Source: Flaviramulus sp. BrNp1-15 (GTDB lineage: Bacteria; Bacteroidota; Bacteroidia; Flavobacteriales; Flavobacteriaceae). Taken from it: DNA of 64,000 nt. Of the stretch, positions 15,759 through 25,465 are shown one piece after another. How positions within the stretch are numbered: the stretch's first letter is position 1; each line of letters starts with the position of its first letter. Both the position numbers and the translations under genes were made by a program. The notes below the pieces were generated by a model. The model did not search any database. It saw nothing but the letters and a program-made list of their open reading frames with translations, and was not told the DNA's origin. The stretch lies in contig NZ_CP092099.1 of assembly GCF_022259695.1 (NCBI RefSeq), positions 62,001 through 126,000 on the forward strand, given 5' to 3'.

Positions 15759-16398
15759 TATTGTTATTGTAGAAGATTATGTATTGCTTTCTCAAGCAAT
15801 AAGTGAACTTGTAAATTCTTTTGAAAATTTTAAAGTTCTTTATTTATGCAAAAACGGTAAAGAATTAATCACTAAATTAAAGTCTCCTAAAAATATCCCC
15901 GATATCATTTTAATGGATGTAAATATGCCTATAATGAATGGTATTGAAACTACTCTCTACTTAAAAGAACATTATCCAGATATTAAAGTAATTGCTTTAT
16001 CTGTAGTTGAAGAAGACCAAATTATTATTAAAATGCTTAAAGCTGGTGCAAAAGGATACCTGCTAAAAGATGTTGAGAAAAAAACCCTAGAGTATGCTTT
16101 GAATGAAGTTATAAAAAATGGTTATTATCATACTAAAAATGTATCTAACATTTTAATAAATGCCTTAAATGATAATTTTAATAAACTACCAAAATTAAAA
16201 GATAGAGAAATTGAATTTATAAAATTGGTGTGTACAGAACTTACTTATAACGAAATTGCTAAAAAAATGTTTCTAAGCCCTAAAACCATTGATGGCTATA
16301 GAGATTCGCTATTTGAAAAATTAGAAGTAAAAAATAGAATTGGCTTAGTTATTTATGCTATAAAACACAAGATTTTTAAAATCCCTACCAACTCTTAA
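15745..16398 (+). CDS. NarL/FixJ-family response regulator
   Basis: This is a two-component response regulator of 217 residues. The receiver domain (about 3-120) has the acidic pair E10 D11 and phosphoacceptor D58 in IILMDVNMPIMNG. The conserved lysine is in KGYLLKDVEK. The C-terminal LuxR-type helix-turn-helix spans about 150-212 (LKDREIEFIKLV, NEIAKKMFLSPKTIDGYRDSLFEKL). It overlaps the kinase by 14 bp and is the last gene of the set. The next gene (infB) is convergent, and a long bidirectional hairpin separates them. Target genes are unknown. The divergent accessory cluster 2.4 kb away is a reasonable candidate but nothing in the sequence proves it. Confidence 0.92.
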   Translation: MKPYSIVIVEDYVLLSQAISELVNSFENFKVLYLCKNGKELITKLKSPKNIPDIILMDVNMPIMNGIETTLYLKEHYPDIKVIALSVVEEDQIIIKMLKAGAKGYLLKDVEKKTLEYALNEVIKNGYYHTKNVSNILINALNDNFNKLPKLKDREIEFIKLVCTELTYNEIAKKMFLSPKTIDGYRDSLFEKLEVKNRIGLVIYAIKHKIFKIPTNS

Positions 16399-16414
16399 AA
16401 TTATTAAATCAATA

Positions 16415-16467
16415 AAAAAGAAATTAAAATAAACTGAATATTAATCAGTTTATTTTAATTTCTTTTT
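16415..16467. terminator. Bidirectional terminator overlapping the end of infB
   Basis: A perfect 23-bp inverted repeat has arms at 16415-16437 and 16445-16467 with a 7-nt loop (ATATTAA). It is flanked by A and T runs that suit termination from both sides. The right arm contains the infB stop codon and its last five codons. Confidence 0.85.
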
Positions 16468-19173
16468 AACCTCAACTTCATGGAAAGCTTCAATAATATC
16501 ACCTTCTTTAATATCGTTGTAGTTTTTAATTTGCATACCACAATCGTAACCTTTACTTACTTCCTTAACGTCATCCTTAAATCGTTTTAATGACGATAAT
16601 TCACCTGTGTAAACAACTACACCATCACGTATTAATCTTATACCAGATGACCTAAGAATTTTACCATTGGTTACCATACAACCAGCAATAGTTCCAATTT
16701 TAGAAACTTTAAAGATCTCTCTAATTTCTGCTGTACCAGTAATCTCCTCTTTAAGTTCAGGAGACAACATACCTTCCATAGCATCTTTAAGATCGTTAAT
16801 GGCATCATATATAATAGAGTATGTTCTAATATCAATTTCTTCTTTATCAGCAATCATTCTTGCATTTCCAACTGGTCTAACGTTAAACCCTATAATTATT
16901 GCATCAGATGCTGTAGCTAATAAAACATCACTTTCAGTAATTGCTCCTACGCCTTTATGAATTATATTAACATGAATTTCTTCGGTTGATAATTTTTGGA
17001 AAGAATCTGTTAATGCTTCTACAGAACCATCCACATCACCTTTAAGAATAATATTCAATTCTTGGAAATCACCAAGCGCTATACGTCTACCTATTTCATC
17101 AAGCGTTATATGACGCTGAGTTCTAACTGACTGCTCTCGTTGTAATTGAGCACGTTTTGCAGCAATTTGTTTTGCTTCGCGTTCGTCTTCAAATACATTA
17201 AATTTATCACCCGCTTGTGGCGCACCATCTAATCCAAGAATAGATACTGGTGTTGAAGGACCCGCAGCTTCTACATCATTTCCACGTTCATCATGCATGG
17301 CTTTAACCTTACCACTATTTCTTCCAGCTAAAACATAATCACCTACACGAAGTGTTCCTGCTTGTACTAATATAGTTGATACATATCCACGACCTTTATC
17401 TAAAAATGCTTCTACAACTGTACCTACTGCTGGTTTATTTGGATTTGCTTTTAACTCTAACAATTCAGCTTCAAGCAATACTTTTTCTAATAATTCTTTT
17501 ACACCAGTTCCTACTTTTGCTGAAATATCATGAGATTGAATTTTACCACCCCAGTCTTCAACCAATAAGTTCATTTGTGCTAAACCTTCTTTAATCTTTT
17601 CTGGATTAGCATCTGGTTTATCAATTTTATTAATAGCAAAAACAATAGGAACGCCTGCAGCCTGAGCATGTGAAATAGCCTCTTTTGTTTGCGGCATAAT
17701 ATCATCATCTGCTGCTGCAACAATAATAGCTATATCTGTTACTTGCGCTCCACGTGCACGCATTGCCGTAAAGGCTTCGTGACCTGGAGTATCTAAAAAT
17801 GCTATTTTTTGACCGTTTGATAATTCTACACCATAAGCACCTATGTGCTGTGTAATTCCACCAGATTCTCCCGCAATCACATTTTCCTCACGGATGTAAT
17901 CTAGTAATGATGTTTTACCATGATCTACATGTCCCATTACAGTTACAATTGGCGCACGTGTTTCTAAATCTTCTGGTTTATCTTCTACCTCTTCGATAGA
18001 TTCTTCGATATCAGCAGTTACAAATTCAACTTGGTACCCAAATTCATCTGCAACTATAGATAGTGTTTCTGCATCTAAACGCTGGTTCATGGTTACCATC
18101 ATACCAAGCGACATACATGCTGAAATAATTTCGGTTACTCCAACATTCATCATTGTTGCAACTTCACTAGCTGTTACAAACTCGGTAACTTTAAGTATTT
18201 TACTTTCCGCAGCTTCTATTTGTTGATCAATCTCAGTCTGTTCTCTGTGTTGATCTCTTTTATCTCTTCTATATTTAGCGCCTTTTCCTTTGCTTGATTT
18301 TCCTTGAAGTTTCTCAAGTGTTTCACGCACTTGTTTTTTTACATCCTCTTCACTAGGCTCTTCTTTTACAATATTTCGACGACCTTGTCCTGGTTTTCCT
18401 TTAAATCTATTGTTTCCGCCAGATTTATTTCCTCCTCTGTTATCTTGTGGCGCTCCAGCTTTACTTATACGACGACGTTTTCTTTTGTTTGCCGCTCCTG
18501 CATCACCAGATTTAGCATCTGGTTTTTTATCTTCTTTCTTTTTCTTTGGCTTATTAAATTTTGTTAAATCAATTTTATCTCCCGCAATTTTAGGACCGCT
18601 AAGCTTTTTATATTGAGTTTTTACTTTCTCTTCTGGTGTAACCAATTCGCCATCAATCTCAACAGGTTTTTCTTTTGAAACTGGTTTAACAACTTCTTTT
18701 GGTTTTTCCTCAACTTTTTTAGGCTCAGACTTAGGAGGTTTAGGAGTTTCCTCTTTAGCTTTTACAGGTTCTTCTTTAGGAACGACTGGTTTCTCTTCAG
18801 CCTTTTTAGGCTCTAAATCTATTTTACCTACTTTTTTAGGACCACTAAGTGTTTTTGAAGCTTTAACAACTTCTTCCTTTTGAGCTTTTTCTCGGGCTTC
18901 TTGGGCTTTTTGCTTAGCTTCTAATTCTTGTTCACGTTTAATACGTAAATCTTCTTTTTCCTTTAGCTTAGCTTCACTTACTTCTTGAGACTTAACTTTT
19001 TTACTAGCGTCTGTTTCGAATTCATCTGAAAGAATTTTATAAGTTTCTTCAGATATTTTCGTAGTTGGACGCTTCTCTATGTCGACACCTTTAGAATCTA
19101 AAAATTCTACAGCACGATCTAGAGATATGTTAAGTTCTCTTAATACTTTATTTAATCTAATTGTTTCAGCCAT
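16450..19173 (-). CDS. infB: Translation initiation factor IF-2
   Basis: This GTPase places initiator tRNA on the ribosome. It has 907 residues. An N-terminal IF2_N domain (about 1-55) is followed by a long Lys/Glu/Pro-rich linker (about 60-320, with a basic [11 protein letters not shown] stretch), typical of Bacteroidota IF-2. A second IF2_N-like region lies at about 325-385. The G domain has GHVDHGKT (414-421), DTPGHEAF (461-468) and NKID (515-518), followed by domains II to IV ending at KKKLK. It is the last gene of the rimP-nusA-infB operon, 29 bp after nusA. The ATG at 19173 gives the usual [17 protein letters not shown] start. Its final codons lie within a terminator hairpin shared with the convergent regulator gene. 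Confidence 0.98.
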   Translation of the reverse strand: MAETIRLNKVLRELNISLDRAVEFLDSKGVDIEKRPTTKISEETYKILSDEFETDASKKVKSQEVSEAKLKEKEDLRIKREQELEAKQKAQEAREKAQKEEVVKASKTLSGPKKVGKIDLEPKKAEEKPVVPKEEPVKAKEETPKPPKSEPKKVEEKPKEVVKPVSKEKPVEIDGELVTPEEKVKTQYKKLSGPKIAGDKIDLTKFNKPKKKKEDKKPDAKSGDAGAANKRKRRRISKAGAPQDNRGGNKSGGNNRFKGKPGQGRRNIVKEEPSEEDVKKQVRETLEKLQGKSSKGKGAKYRRDKRDQHREQTEIDQQIEAAESKILKVTEFVTASEVATMMNVGVTEIISACMSLGMMVTMNQRLDAETLSIVADEFGYQVEFVTADIEESIEEVEDKPEDLETRAPIVTVMGHVDHGKTSLLDYIREENVIAGESGGITQHIGAYGVELSNGQKIAFLDTPGHEAFTAMRARGAQVTDIAIIVAAADDDIMPQTKEAISHAQAAGVPIVFAINKIDKPDANPEKIKEGLAQMNLLVEDWGGKIQSHDISAKVGTGVKELLEKVLLEAELLELKANPNKPAVGTVVEAFLDKGRGYVSTILVQAGTLRVGDYVLAGRNSGKVKAMHDERGNDVEAAGPSTPVSILGLDGAPQAGDKFNVFEDEREAKQIAAKRAQLQREQSVRTQRHITLDEIGRRIALGDFQELNIILKGDVDGSVEALTDSFQKLSTEEIHVNIIHKGVGAITESDVLLATASDAIIIGFNVRPVGNARMIADKEEIDIRTYSIIYDAINDLKDAMEGMLSPELKEEITGTAEIREIFKVSKIGTIAGCMVTNGKILRSSGIRLIRDGVVVYTGELSSLKRFKDDVKEVSKGYDCGMQIKNYNDIKEGDIIEAFHEVEVKKKLK

Positions 19174-19202
19174 AAATTGCCTTTAAAATACTCAAATATA
19201 TG

Positions 19203-20435
19203 TTATTCTTCGAATTCCTCTCGTAAAATCCTAATAACGTCGTTAATTGTTTCTTCTTCTAAATCTGTTCTCTTAACTAAATCATCAACTTCCTGTTCTA
19301 AAATGCTTTTAGCAGTATCTAATCCAGCTTTACTAAATTCATCAATTATCCATCCTTCAATTTCATCAGAGAATTCTCTTAACTCAACGTCTTCTTCTGC
19401 ACCTTCTCTAAACACATCAATCTCATAACCAGTTAATTGACCTGCTAAACGGATGTTATGACCACCTCTACCAATAGCTTTACTAACTTCTTCTGGTTTT
19501 AGAATAACTTCTGCACGCTTAGTTTCTTCATCAATTTTTATTGATGTTACACGCGCAGGACTTAATGCTCTTGTAATGTATAATTGTAAATTATTTGTGT
19601 AATTAATTACATCTATATTTTCGTTTCCTAACTCACGAACAATGCCATGAATTCTTGATCCTTTCATACCAACACAAGCTCCTACAGGATCTATTCTATC
19701 GTCATAAGAATCTACAGCCACTTTTGCTTTTTCACCTGGTATTCTTACTACATTTTTAATAGTAATTAAACCATCAAAAACTTCTGGAATTTCTTGTTCA
19801 AACAACTTCTCTAAAAACATTGGGGAGCTTCTAGACATTATAATAGTTGGTTTAGCACCTTTAAGCTCTACACTATCTATAACACCTCTAACATTATCTC
19901 CTTTTCTAAAGAAATCTGAAGGAATTTGTCTGTCTTTTGGTAATACAATTTCATTACCTTCATCATCTAACAAAATAACTGCTCTGTGACGAATATGATG
20001 TACTTCTGCAGTATAAATTTCGCCAACTAAATCTTTAAATTGTTTATAGATTATCGTGTTGTCGTGTTCGTGAATTTTAGAAATTAGGTTTTGACGTAAT
20101 GCTAAAATAGCACGTCTTCCTAAATCTATAAGTTTTACTTCTTCAGACACATCTTCTCCAACTTCAAAATCTGGCTCAATTTTTCGTGCTTCGCTTAATG
20201 AGATTTCTTGGTTTGGTTCTTCAACCTCACCATCAGCTACCACTATTCTATTTCTCCAAATTTCTAAATCTCCTTTATCTGGGTTTACAATAATATCAAA
20301 ATTATCGTCATCACCGTATTTCTTTTTTAAGGCGCTTCTAAACACGTCTTCTAAAATTGCCATTAACGTTACTCTGTCAATTAGCTTATCGTCTTTAAAT
20401 TCTGAAAAAGATTCAATTAACGCGACATTTTCCAT
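19203..20435 (-). CDS. nusA: Transcription termination/antitermination factor NusA
   Basis: NusA binds RNA polymerase and modulates pausing, termination and antitermination. It has 410 residues. The N-terminal polymerase-binding domain (about 1-125) is followed by S1 (about 130-200, GEIYTAEVHHIRHRAVILL) and two KH domains (about 230-350, VGACVGMKGSRIHGIVRELGNENIDVI and EEVSKAIGRGGHNIRLAGQLTGYEIDV). A short acidic tail follows; the AR repeats of E. coli NusA are absent, as is normal outside proteobacteria. It lies 9 bp after rimP and 29 bp before infB. In E. coli NusA feeds back on this operon through leader terminators, which is relevant to the hairpin found before rimP. Confidence 0.98.
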   Translation of the reverse strand: MENVALIESFSEFKDDKLIDRVTLMAILEDVFRSALKKKYGDDDNFDIIVNPDKGDLEIWRNRIVVADGEVEEPNQEISLSEARKIEPDFEVGEDVSEEVKLIDLGRRAILALRQNLISKIHEHDNTIIYKQFKDLVGEIYTAEVHHIRHRAVILLDDEGNEIVLPKDRQIPSDFFRKGDNVRGVIDSVELKGAKPTIIMSRSSPMFLEKLFEQEIPEVFDGLITIKNVVRIPGEKAKVAVDSYDDRIDPVGACVGMKGSRIHGIVRELGNENIDVINYTNNLQLYITRALSPARVTSIKIDEETKRAEVILKPEEVSKAIGRGGHNIRLAGQLTGYEIDVFREGAEEDVELREFSDEIEGWIIDEFSKAGLDTAKSILEQEVDDLVKRTDLEEETINDVIRILREEFEE

Positions 20436-20444
20436 AACTCTGAT

Positions 20445-20906
20445 TTAAAATTTTATCATAACTTTTGCTTCTACAATATCTTCGTAAGCGATTTTCGCTT
20501 CCTTTTTTACAGTTATTTTGCCTTTACCAACTGGTTTAGGCTCTCTAACTTTCCATTCTAGTGTAATTTCTTTATCTGTTGCTTCTGTAAGTACGCCTTC
20601 AATTTCACTTGAAGCTGTTTTTACTTTAAGCGTTCTTTTTAAATTTTTTTTATACTGACGTTTGTGCACTAATGGGGCTGTAGCACCTGCAGACATAACT
20701 TCCAAAGAAAAATCTTCTTCTTCTCTATCTAAATTATGCTCAATAGCTCTGCTAACAAACATACAATCTTCAACCAAAACACCTTTATCTCCATCTATAA
20801 TCACTCTTATTTGATTATCATTTCCTAAAGAAAAATCTATTAAAAATAAATCTGGTCTTTCTTTTAAAGCAGTTTCTAGAAGGTTAGTAACTTTAGTTTT
20901 GAACAT
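20445..20906 (-). CDS. rimP: Ribosome maturation factor RimP
   Basis: RimP is needed for 30S subunit maturation. It has 153 residues. The N-terminal domain contains FLIDFSLGNDNQIRVIIDGDKGV and the motif region around EDCMFVSRAIEHNLD, then FSLEVMSAGATAPLVHKRQYKKNLKR, the conserved LEVSSPG-like segment in a divergent form. The C-terminal SH3-like domain (about 85-153) carries KEITLEWKVREPKPVGKGK. It is the first gene of rimP-nusA-infB. The ATG at 20906 sits 15 bp after a GC-rich hairpin with a T-run, which could attenuate the whole operon. Confidence 0.95.
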   Translation of the reverse strand: MFKTKVTNLLETALKERPDLFLIDFSLGNDNQIRVIIDGDKGVLVEDCMFVSRAIEHNLDREEEDFSLEVMSAGATAPLVHKRQYKKNLKRTLKVKTASSEIEGVLTEATDKEITLEWKVREPKPVGKGKITVKKEAKIAYEDIVEAKVMIKF

Positions 20907-20921
20907 TTTTTAGTATAAAAA

Positions 20922-20942
20922 GAGGGGACTTTCCGTCCCCTC
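20922..20942 (-). promoter_or_regulatory. Terminator-like hairpin in the rimP-nusA-infB leader
   Basis: On the minus strand GAGGGGAC pairs perfectly with GTCCCCTC over a GGAAA loop and is followed by TTTTT, then the rimP ATG. It is one of the most GC-rich elements in the window and lies between a TATATTTG promoter box (20978-20971) and the coding start. It has the form of a leader attenuator. Confidence 0.65.
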
Positions 20943-20970
20943 ATTTATTTAATTTCGCCTTTCAACGGTG

Positions 20971-20978
20971 CAAATATA
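20971..20978 (-). promoter_or_regulatory. -7 promoter element of the rimP operon
   Basis: TATATTTG on the minus strand is an exact match to TAnnTTTG, 64 bp before the rimP ATG. No TTG is found at the usual -33 distance. The transcript would begin near 20964 and include the hairpin. Confidence 0.5.
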
Positions 20979-21041
20979 TAACATTTTATTGATTTTTAAA
21001 GTAATATTTCATAAATTTAGATACAACTTACTTATGTTATT

Positions 21042-21866
21042 ATGCAAAGAATACTAGTACCAACCGATTTTTCCAGTCAAGCTGAAAATGCTTTAAAAGT
21101 AGCTGCTCAATTGGCAAAAAAGCACAATTGCGAAATTTTCTTATTACACATTCTTGAAATCCCTTTAAAAGAAGTAGATCCTTTAAGCTCCTATAGCAGT
21201 TTACCTGAAGCCGTTTTTTTTATGAAACTGGCTCATAAAAAATTTGAAGTACTAAAAAATAAAGATTATTTAGAAGGTTTAACTGTGCATGAAACTGTAG
21301 ACTTCCATGAAATTTTTAAAGGTATTTTTCATGTATGTAAAAAACATAATATAGATTTAATTGTTATGGGCTCCAACGGTGCCAGCGGTTTAAAAGAAAT
21401 GCTAATTGGGAGCAATACCGAAAAAGTGGTTAGAACTTCTGAAACGCCCGTTATAGTCATTAAAAAAGAACATAATGCTTTTAAGGTCAAGAATTTTGTT
21501 TTCGCATCAGACTTTAAAGACGAAAGTAAAGCTGTTTACAAAAAAGCCATTGAATTTGCGAATACTTTGGGCGCCAAAATACATTTACTTTTAGTTATAA
21601 CACCTGCAAAGTTTATAATTTCGAGTATTGCAGAAAAAAGAATTAAAGATTTTGTAAGCACTTCTAACTTTTCAAATTATACAATAAACATTTACAATGA
21701 TATAAGTATTGAAAAGGGTATTATGAATTTTTCTCAATCTATAAATGCTGATTTAATTGGAATGAGTACACATGGAAGAAGAGGTATTTCCCACTTTTTT
21801 AATGGAAGCATTAGTGAAGACTTAGTAAATCATGCTAAACGCCCAGTGATTACTTTTAAAATTTAA
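21042..21866 (+). CDS. Tandem universal stress protein (UspA family)
   Basis: This is a cytoplasmic universal stress protein of 274 residues with two Usp domains in tandem (about 1-145 and 150-274). The ATP-binding signature G-x2-G-x9-G-(S/T) is present in the first (GSNGASGLKEMLIGSNTEKV) and in variant form in the second (GMSTHGRRGISHFFNGSISE). The start MQRILVPTDFS is typical of the family. Such proteins respond to starvation or redox stress; no partner is encoded nearby. The upstream side faces the rimP operon and the downstream side a bidirectional terminator before tRNA-Gln. Function is assigned at family level only. Confidence 0.9.
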   Translation: MQRILVPTDFSSQAENALKVAAQLAKKHNCEIFLLHILEIPLKEVDPLSSYSSLPEAVFFMKLAHKKFEVLKNKDYLEGLTVHETVDFHEIFKGIFHVCKKHNIDLIVMGSNGASGLKEMLIGSNTEKVVRTSETPVIVIKKEHNAFKVKNFVFASDFKDESKAVYKKAIEFANTLGAKIHLLLVITPAKFIISSIAEKRIKDFVSTSNFSNYTINIYNDISIEKGIMNFSQSINADLIGMSTHGRRGISHFFNGSISEDLVNHAKRPVITFKI

Positions 21867-21886
21867 AAAACCTACATATATAAAAT

Positions 21887-21921
21887 AAAAAAAGTCTTCC
21901 AGTAATCTGAAAGACTTTTTT
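21887..21921. terminator. Bidirectional terminator between the stress protein and tRNA-Gln
   Basis: AAAAAAAGTCTT-like left arm (from 21887 to 21897) pairs with AAGACTTTTTT (21911-21921), loop CCAGTAATCTGA. The A and T flanks allow termination of both the upstream plus-strand gene and the minus-strand tRNA. Confidence 0.8.
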
Positions 21922-21923
21922 GT

Positions 21924-21995
21924 TGGCCCACTAGGGCTCGAACCTAGACTCTTTGGTACCAAAAACCAACGTGTTGCCAGTTACACCATGGGCCA
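21924..21995 (-). tRNA. tRNA-Gln (anticodon UUG)
   Basis: The 72-nt minus-strand sequence folds as a cloverleaf. The acceptor arms are TGGCCCA and TGGGCCA. The anticodon stem is TTGGT/ACCAA with loop TTTTGGT, giving anticodon TTG. The T arm contains GGTTCGAGCCC. The 3' CCA is not encoded. A T-rich terminator follows. Confidence 0.95.
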
Positions 21996-22145
21996 TTCGT
22001 ATAATGAGGGTGCAAATTTAACACAAAGTTTTATTTTCGCAAGCATTTTTTTAAAAAATAATAGTTAAAACTTAACGTTTACTTAAAAACACATACCGTA
22101 ACATATTTATTATTAAATTCGCCCAAGTAAATAAACACAATATAC

Positions 22146-25100
22146 ATGGCACATTTTAACTATAAAAAATGGAACACTATTTTAGGTTGGTTCTCTTTTT
22201 TAATAGCGCTTATTACATATAGTTTAACCGTTGAACCTACGGTAAGTTATTGGGATGCTGGCGAATATATTTTAACAGCATCTAAACTACAGGTTGGTCA
22301 CCCACCTGGAGCACCATTGTTTCAAATGTTAGGCGCCTTCTTTTCAATATTTACTTTTGGAAACAACGAACTTATTGGTTGGATGATGAATATGATGAGT
22401 GCCGTTTCCAGCGCCTTTACTATTTTGTTTATGTTTTGGACGATTACGCTTTTATTAAAAAAAATAACTGGTAATACATCTGAAATCTCTAAACCAAAAG
22501 CCTTAGCCATTTTAGGTAGTGGTTTAGTTGGTAGTTTAGCTTTTACTTTTACCGATTCGTTTTGGTTTAATGCGGTAGAAACCGAAGTTTATGCTATGGC
22601 TACTCTAATTATGGCGGTTTTATTCTGGTTAGGTTTACGTTGGGAACAAGACATGGATAAACCTCGTGGCAACCGCTGGCTTATTTTAATTGCTTTTGTT
22701 ATTGGTCTATCGTTTGGAGTTCATTTTATGGGACTTTTAACTATTCCTGCAATTGGGCTTATTTACTATTTTAAAAACTATAAAACTATTACCTTAAAAA
22801 ATTTCATTATCGCTAATGCAATTTCGGTAGCGGTTTTACTATTTATTTTTAAACTTTTAGCTCCAAATATTCTAAAGATATTTAGTGTTTTTGAAATCTT
22901 TTTTGTGAATACCATCGGGCTTCCTTTTAATTCGGGTTCAATAATCGCAGGTATTCTTTTAATAGCTTTAATTAATTTTGCTTTACGTTATACCAGAAAA
23001 AAAGGTTTTGTACACTTAAACACAGGTATTCTTTGTTTAACCTTTGTAATTATTGGTTTTTCAACCTGGTTAATGCTACCTATTAGAGCGAATGCTAATG
23101 TTGTAATTAACGAAAACAACCCATCAAGTGCCAGAGAATTATTGGCGTATTATAACTTAGAACAATACCCAGAAACACATTTATTTTATGGTCCACAGTT
23201 TACAGATCAATATGCATATTTAGATGACAACAACCCGTATGTTGATGATAAACCTAAATATGAAAAAGATTATGAAAAAGGCGAATATGTAATAGTTAAT
23301 GATTACAAAAACGCTAAACAAAATTACAACTCTAAACACGCGTCTATCTTACCACGTATGTGGAGCGCAGAACATGCTGAAAACTATATGATGTTTTCTG
23401 GATTTTTAGATTTTAAGCTAAAACCAGAATATCAAATGGAGAATGAATTGCGTTCAGCAATACGAAATTTTAAAAATGATGTTACTCAAGGCAATATCGA
23501 TTACGAGGATTACAACAACTTTTTAAAGCGCTTTAAAAGCTATATTGATATTGAAAAACCATCATTAGCAAGTAATATTGCTTACCTTTTTGAGTACCAA
23601 TTAGGCTATATGTACTGGCGTTATTTTATGTGGAATTTTGCCGGAAGACAAGACGATATTCAAGGACGTTACGATAATCATGGAAATTGGATAACTGGTA
23701 TTAAATTTTTAGACGAATGGCATTTAGGCTATTCTCAAGATAATTTACCGAGTGATGTAAAAAACAATAAAGCTAGAAACACTTACTATTTACTACCATT
23801 AATTTTAGGGCTTATTGGGTTTTTCTTTTTATTCAATAAAGACAAAAAACTGTTTTGGGCGATGCTTGTATTTTTCCTTTTTACTGGAATAGCAATTCAG
23901 GTTTACACCAACGTGCGTCCTTTTGAGCCACGTGAGCGAGATTATTCGGTTGTGGGTTCTTTTTATGTATTTGCTCTTTGGATAGGCTTTGGGGTTTATG
24001 CTATTTATGATGGCTTAAAAAAATATCTTCCAAAAAAACTAACTGCTCCAATAATATCAGTAGCATGTTTAATATTGGTTCCAGGCATTTTAGCAGCAAA
24101 CAATTGGGACGATCATGACCGTTCTGATAAATATACTGCCAAAGCCATGGCAAGAATGTATTTAGACTCTTGTGCAGAAAATGCTATTTTATTTACCATT
24201 GGAGATAATGATACGTTTGCGCTTTGGTATGCTCAAGAAATTGAAGGTTACAGAACCGATGTACGTGTAGTAAACACTAGTTTATTTCAAACAGATTGGT
24301 ATATAGACCAAATGAAACGTAAAGCTTATGAAAGCGATCCTATACCATCTCAACTTACACACGACCTGTATAAATATGGTACTAATGATGTTATTTTAAT
24401 TGATGAAGTAATTAAAGACACATTAGATATAAAATACTTTTTAGATTTTGTGTCTAGTGATAACCCAAGAACAAAATATAAGTATGTACTGGAAAAGAAA
24501 GGCTATGATGTTTCTCAAATACCAAGTCATCAACTTAATAGTTCTTATATGCCAACACCTCATTTACGAATTCCTGTAAATAAAGAAAATGCAATAAAAT
24601 CTGGCATTGTAAAACCTAAAGATGCTGATAATATTGTCCCTTATATTGATATTGAAGTTGAAGGTGGTGCGTTATACAAAAACAGGTTATTAATGTTAGA
24701 CATTGTAGCTAACAATGATTGGAATCGCCCAATTTATTTTACTGGTGGAAGCTTTGGTGATGACGATTACATCTGGATGAAAGATTATTTACAACTTGAT
24801 GGTATGTGCTACAAACTAGTACCTATTAAAACACCTGTAGATAGAGCAAATCCTTTTGATATGGGACGTGTAGATAGTGATTTAATGTATGAAAAAGTTA
24901 AAAACTGGGATTGGGGTAACAGCGGCAGTCCAGATATTTATCATGATACCGAAACGCGTAAAAACTCTATTACCTACAGAGGCAATCTAGCACGTTTAAT
25001 TGAACAATTAATTAATGAAGATAAACTAGACAAAGCTGAAGAAATAGCAGATATTGCTATGAACAATATGCCTGTTGATTATTTTGGTTATTATACCCTG

Positions 25101-25454
25101 TTAGAGCCATACATTAGTGCTTATTATGAAGTTGGAAATAAAGAAAAAGCGCAACGATTATTTAAAGATGTGGCTAAAAAATATCAAGAAAACCTAACCT
25201 ATTACAGCAGTTTAAAAGTGAAAAGTCAAGAGCGTTTGTTTGAAGAAATTTATACCGATATACAACGTTACAAGGGACTTATTGATGTACTAGTTGAATA
25301 TGATGTTGATTTTGCAGAAACCGAAGGTGATATTTTTAACAACTACCTAAGAGCATTCAGACACTTTTATGGAGATGATGAACCAGAAGATGAAGTAAGA
25401 ACAGATAACGATATTCCTGTTGATAGTGGTTTGCAAATAGATACAACTAATTAA
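22146..25454 (+). CDS. DUF2723-family polytopic membrane protein (glycosyltransferase-like)
   Basis: This is a large membrane protein of 1102 residues characteristic of Bacteroidota. The N-terminal part has the family signature VSYWDAGEYILTASKL followed by GHPPGAPLFQM, with D38 placed like the catalytic aspartate of GT-C (protein O-mannosyltransferase-like) enzymes. About 8-10 helices lie in residues 10-350, more around 560-670, and the last 450 residues form a soluble domain (YLDSCAENAILFTIGDNDTFALWYAQE). A TPR-like helical stretch closes the chain. A lipid-linked sugar transfer role in the envelope is inferred from fold similarity; no substrate can be named. The deacetylase gene follows 11 bp downstream, probably in the same transcript. 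Confidence 0.88.
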   Translation: MAHFNYKKWNTILGWFSFLIALITYSLTVEPTVSYWDAGEYILTASKLQVGHPPGAPLFQMLGAFFSIFTFGNNELIGWMMNMMSAVSSAFTILFMFWTITLLLKKITGNTSEISKPKALAILGSGLVGSLAFTFTDSFWFNAVETEVYAMATLIMAVLFWLGLRWEQDMDKPRGNRWLILIAFVIGLSFGVHFMGLLTIPAIGLIYYFKNYKTITLKNFIIANAISVAVLLFIFKLLAPNILKIFSVFEIFFVNTIGLPFNSGSIIAGILLIALINFALRYTRKKGFVHLNTGILCLTFVIIGFSTWLMLPIRANANVVINENNPSSARELLAYYNLEQYPETHLFYGPQFTDQYAYLDDNNPYVDDKPKYEKDYEKGEYVIVNDYKNAKQNYNSKHASILPRMWSAEHAENYMMFSGFLDFKLKPEYQMENELRSAIRNFKNDVTQGNIDYEDYNNFLKRFKSYIDIEKPSLASNIAYLFEYQLGYMYWRYFMWNFAGRQDDIQGRYDNHGNWITGIKFLDEWHLGYSQDNLPSDVKNNKARNTYYLLPLILGLIGFFFLFNKDKKLFWAMLVFFLFTGIAIQVYTNVRPFEPRERDYSVVGSFYVFALWIGFGVYAIYDGLKKYLPKKLTAPIISVACLILVPGILAANNWDDHDRSDKYTAKAMARMYLDSCAENAILFTIGDNDTFALWYAQEIEGYRTDVRVVNTSLFQTDWYIDQMKRKAYESDPIPSQLTHDLYKYGTNDVILIDEVIKDTLDIKYFLDFVSSDNPRTKYKYVLEKKGYDVSQIPSHQLNSSYMPTPHLRIPVNKENAIKSGIVKPKDADNIVPYIDIEVEGGALYKNRLLMLDIVANNDWNRPIYFTGGSFGDDDYIWMKDYLQLDGMCYKLVPIKTPVDRANPFDMGRVDSDLMYEKVKNWDWGNSGSPDIYHDTETRKNSITYRGNLARLIEQLINEDKLDKAEEIADIAMNNMPVDYFGYYTLLEPYISAYYEVGNKEKAQRLFKDVAKKYQENLTYYSSLKVKSQERLFEEIYTDIQRYKGLIDVLVEYDVDFAETEGDIFNNYLRAFRHFYGDDEPEDEVRTDNDIPVDSGLQIDTTN

Positions 25455-25465
25455 TGGTATAAGGC

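Noticed and set aside
18240-19000. Repeats within the infB linker as a separate element
   Set aside because: The Lys/Glu/Pro-rich low-complexity stretch is the normal IF-2 linker in this phylum.
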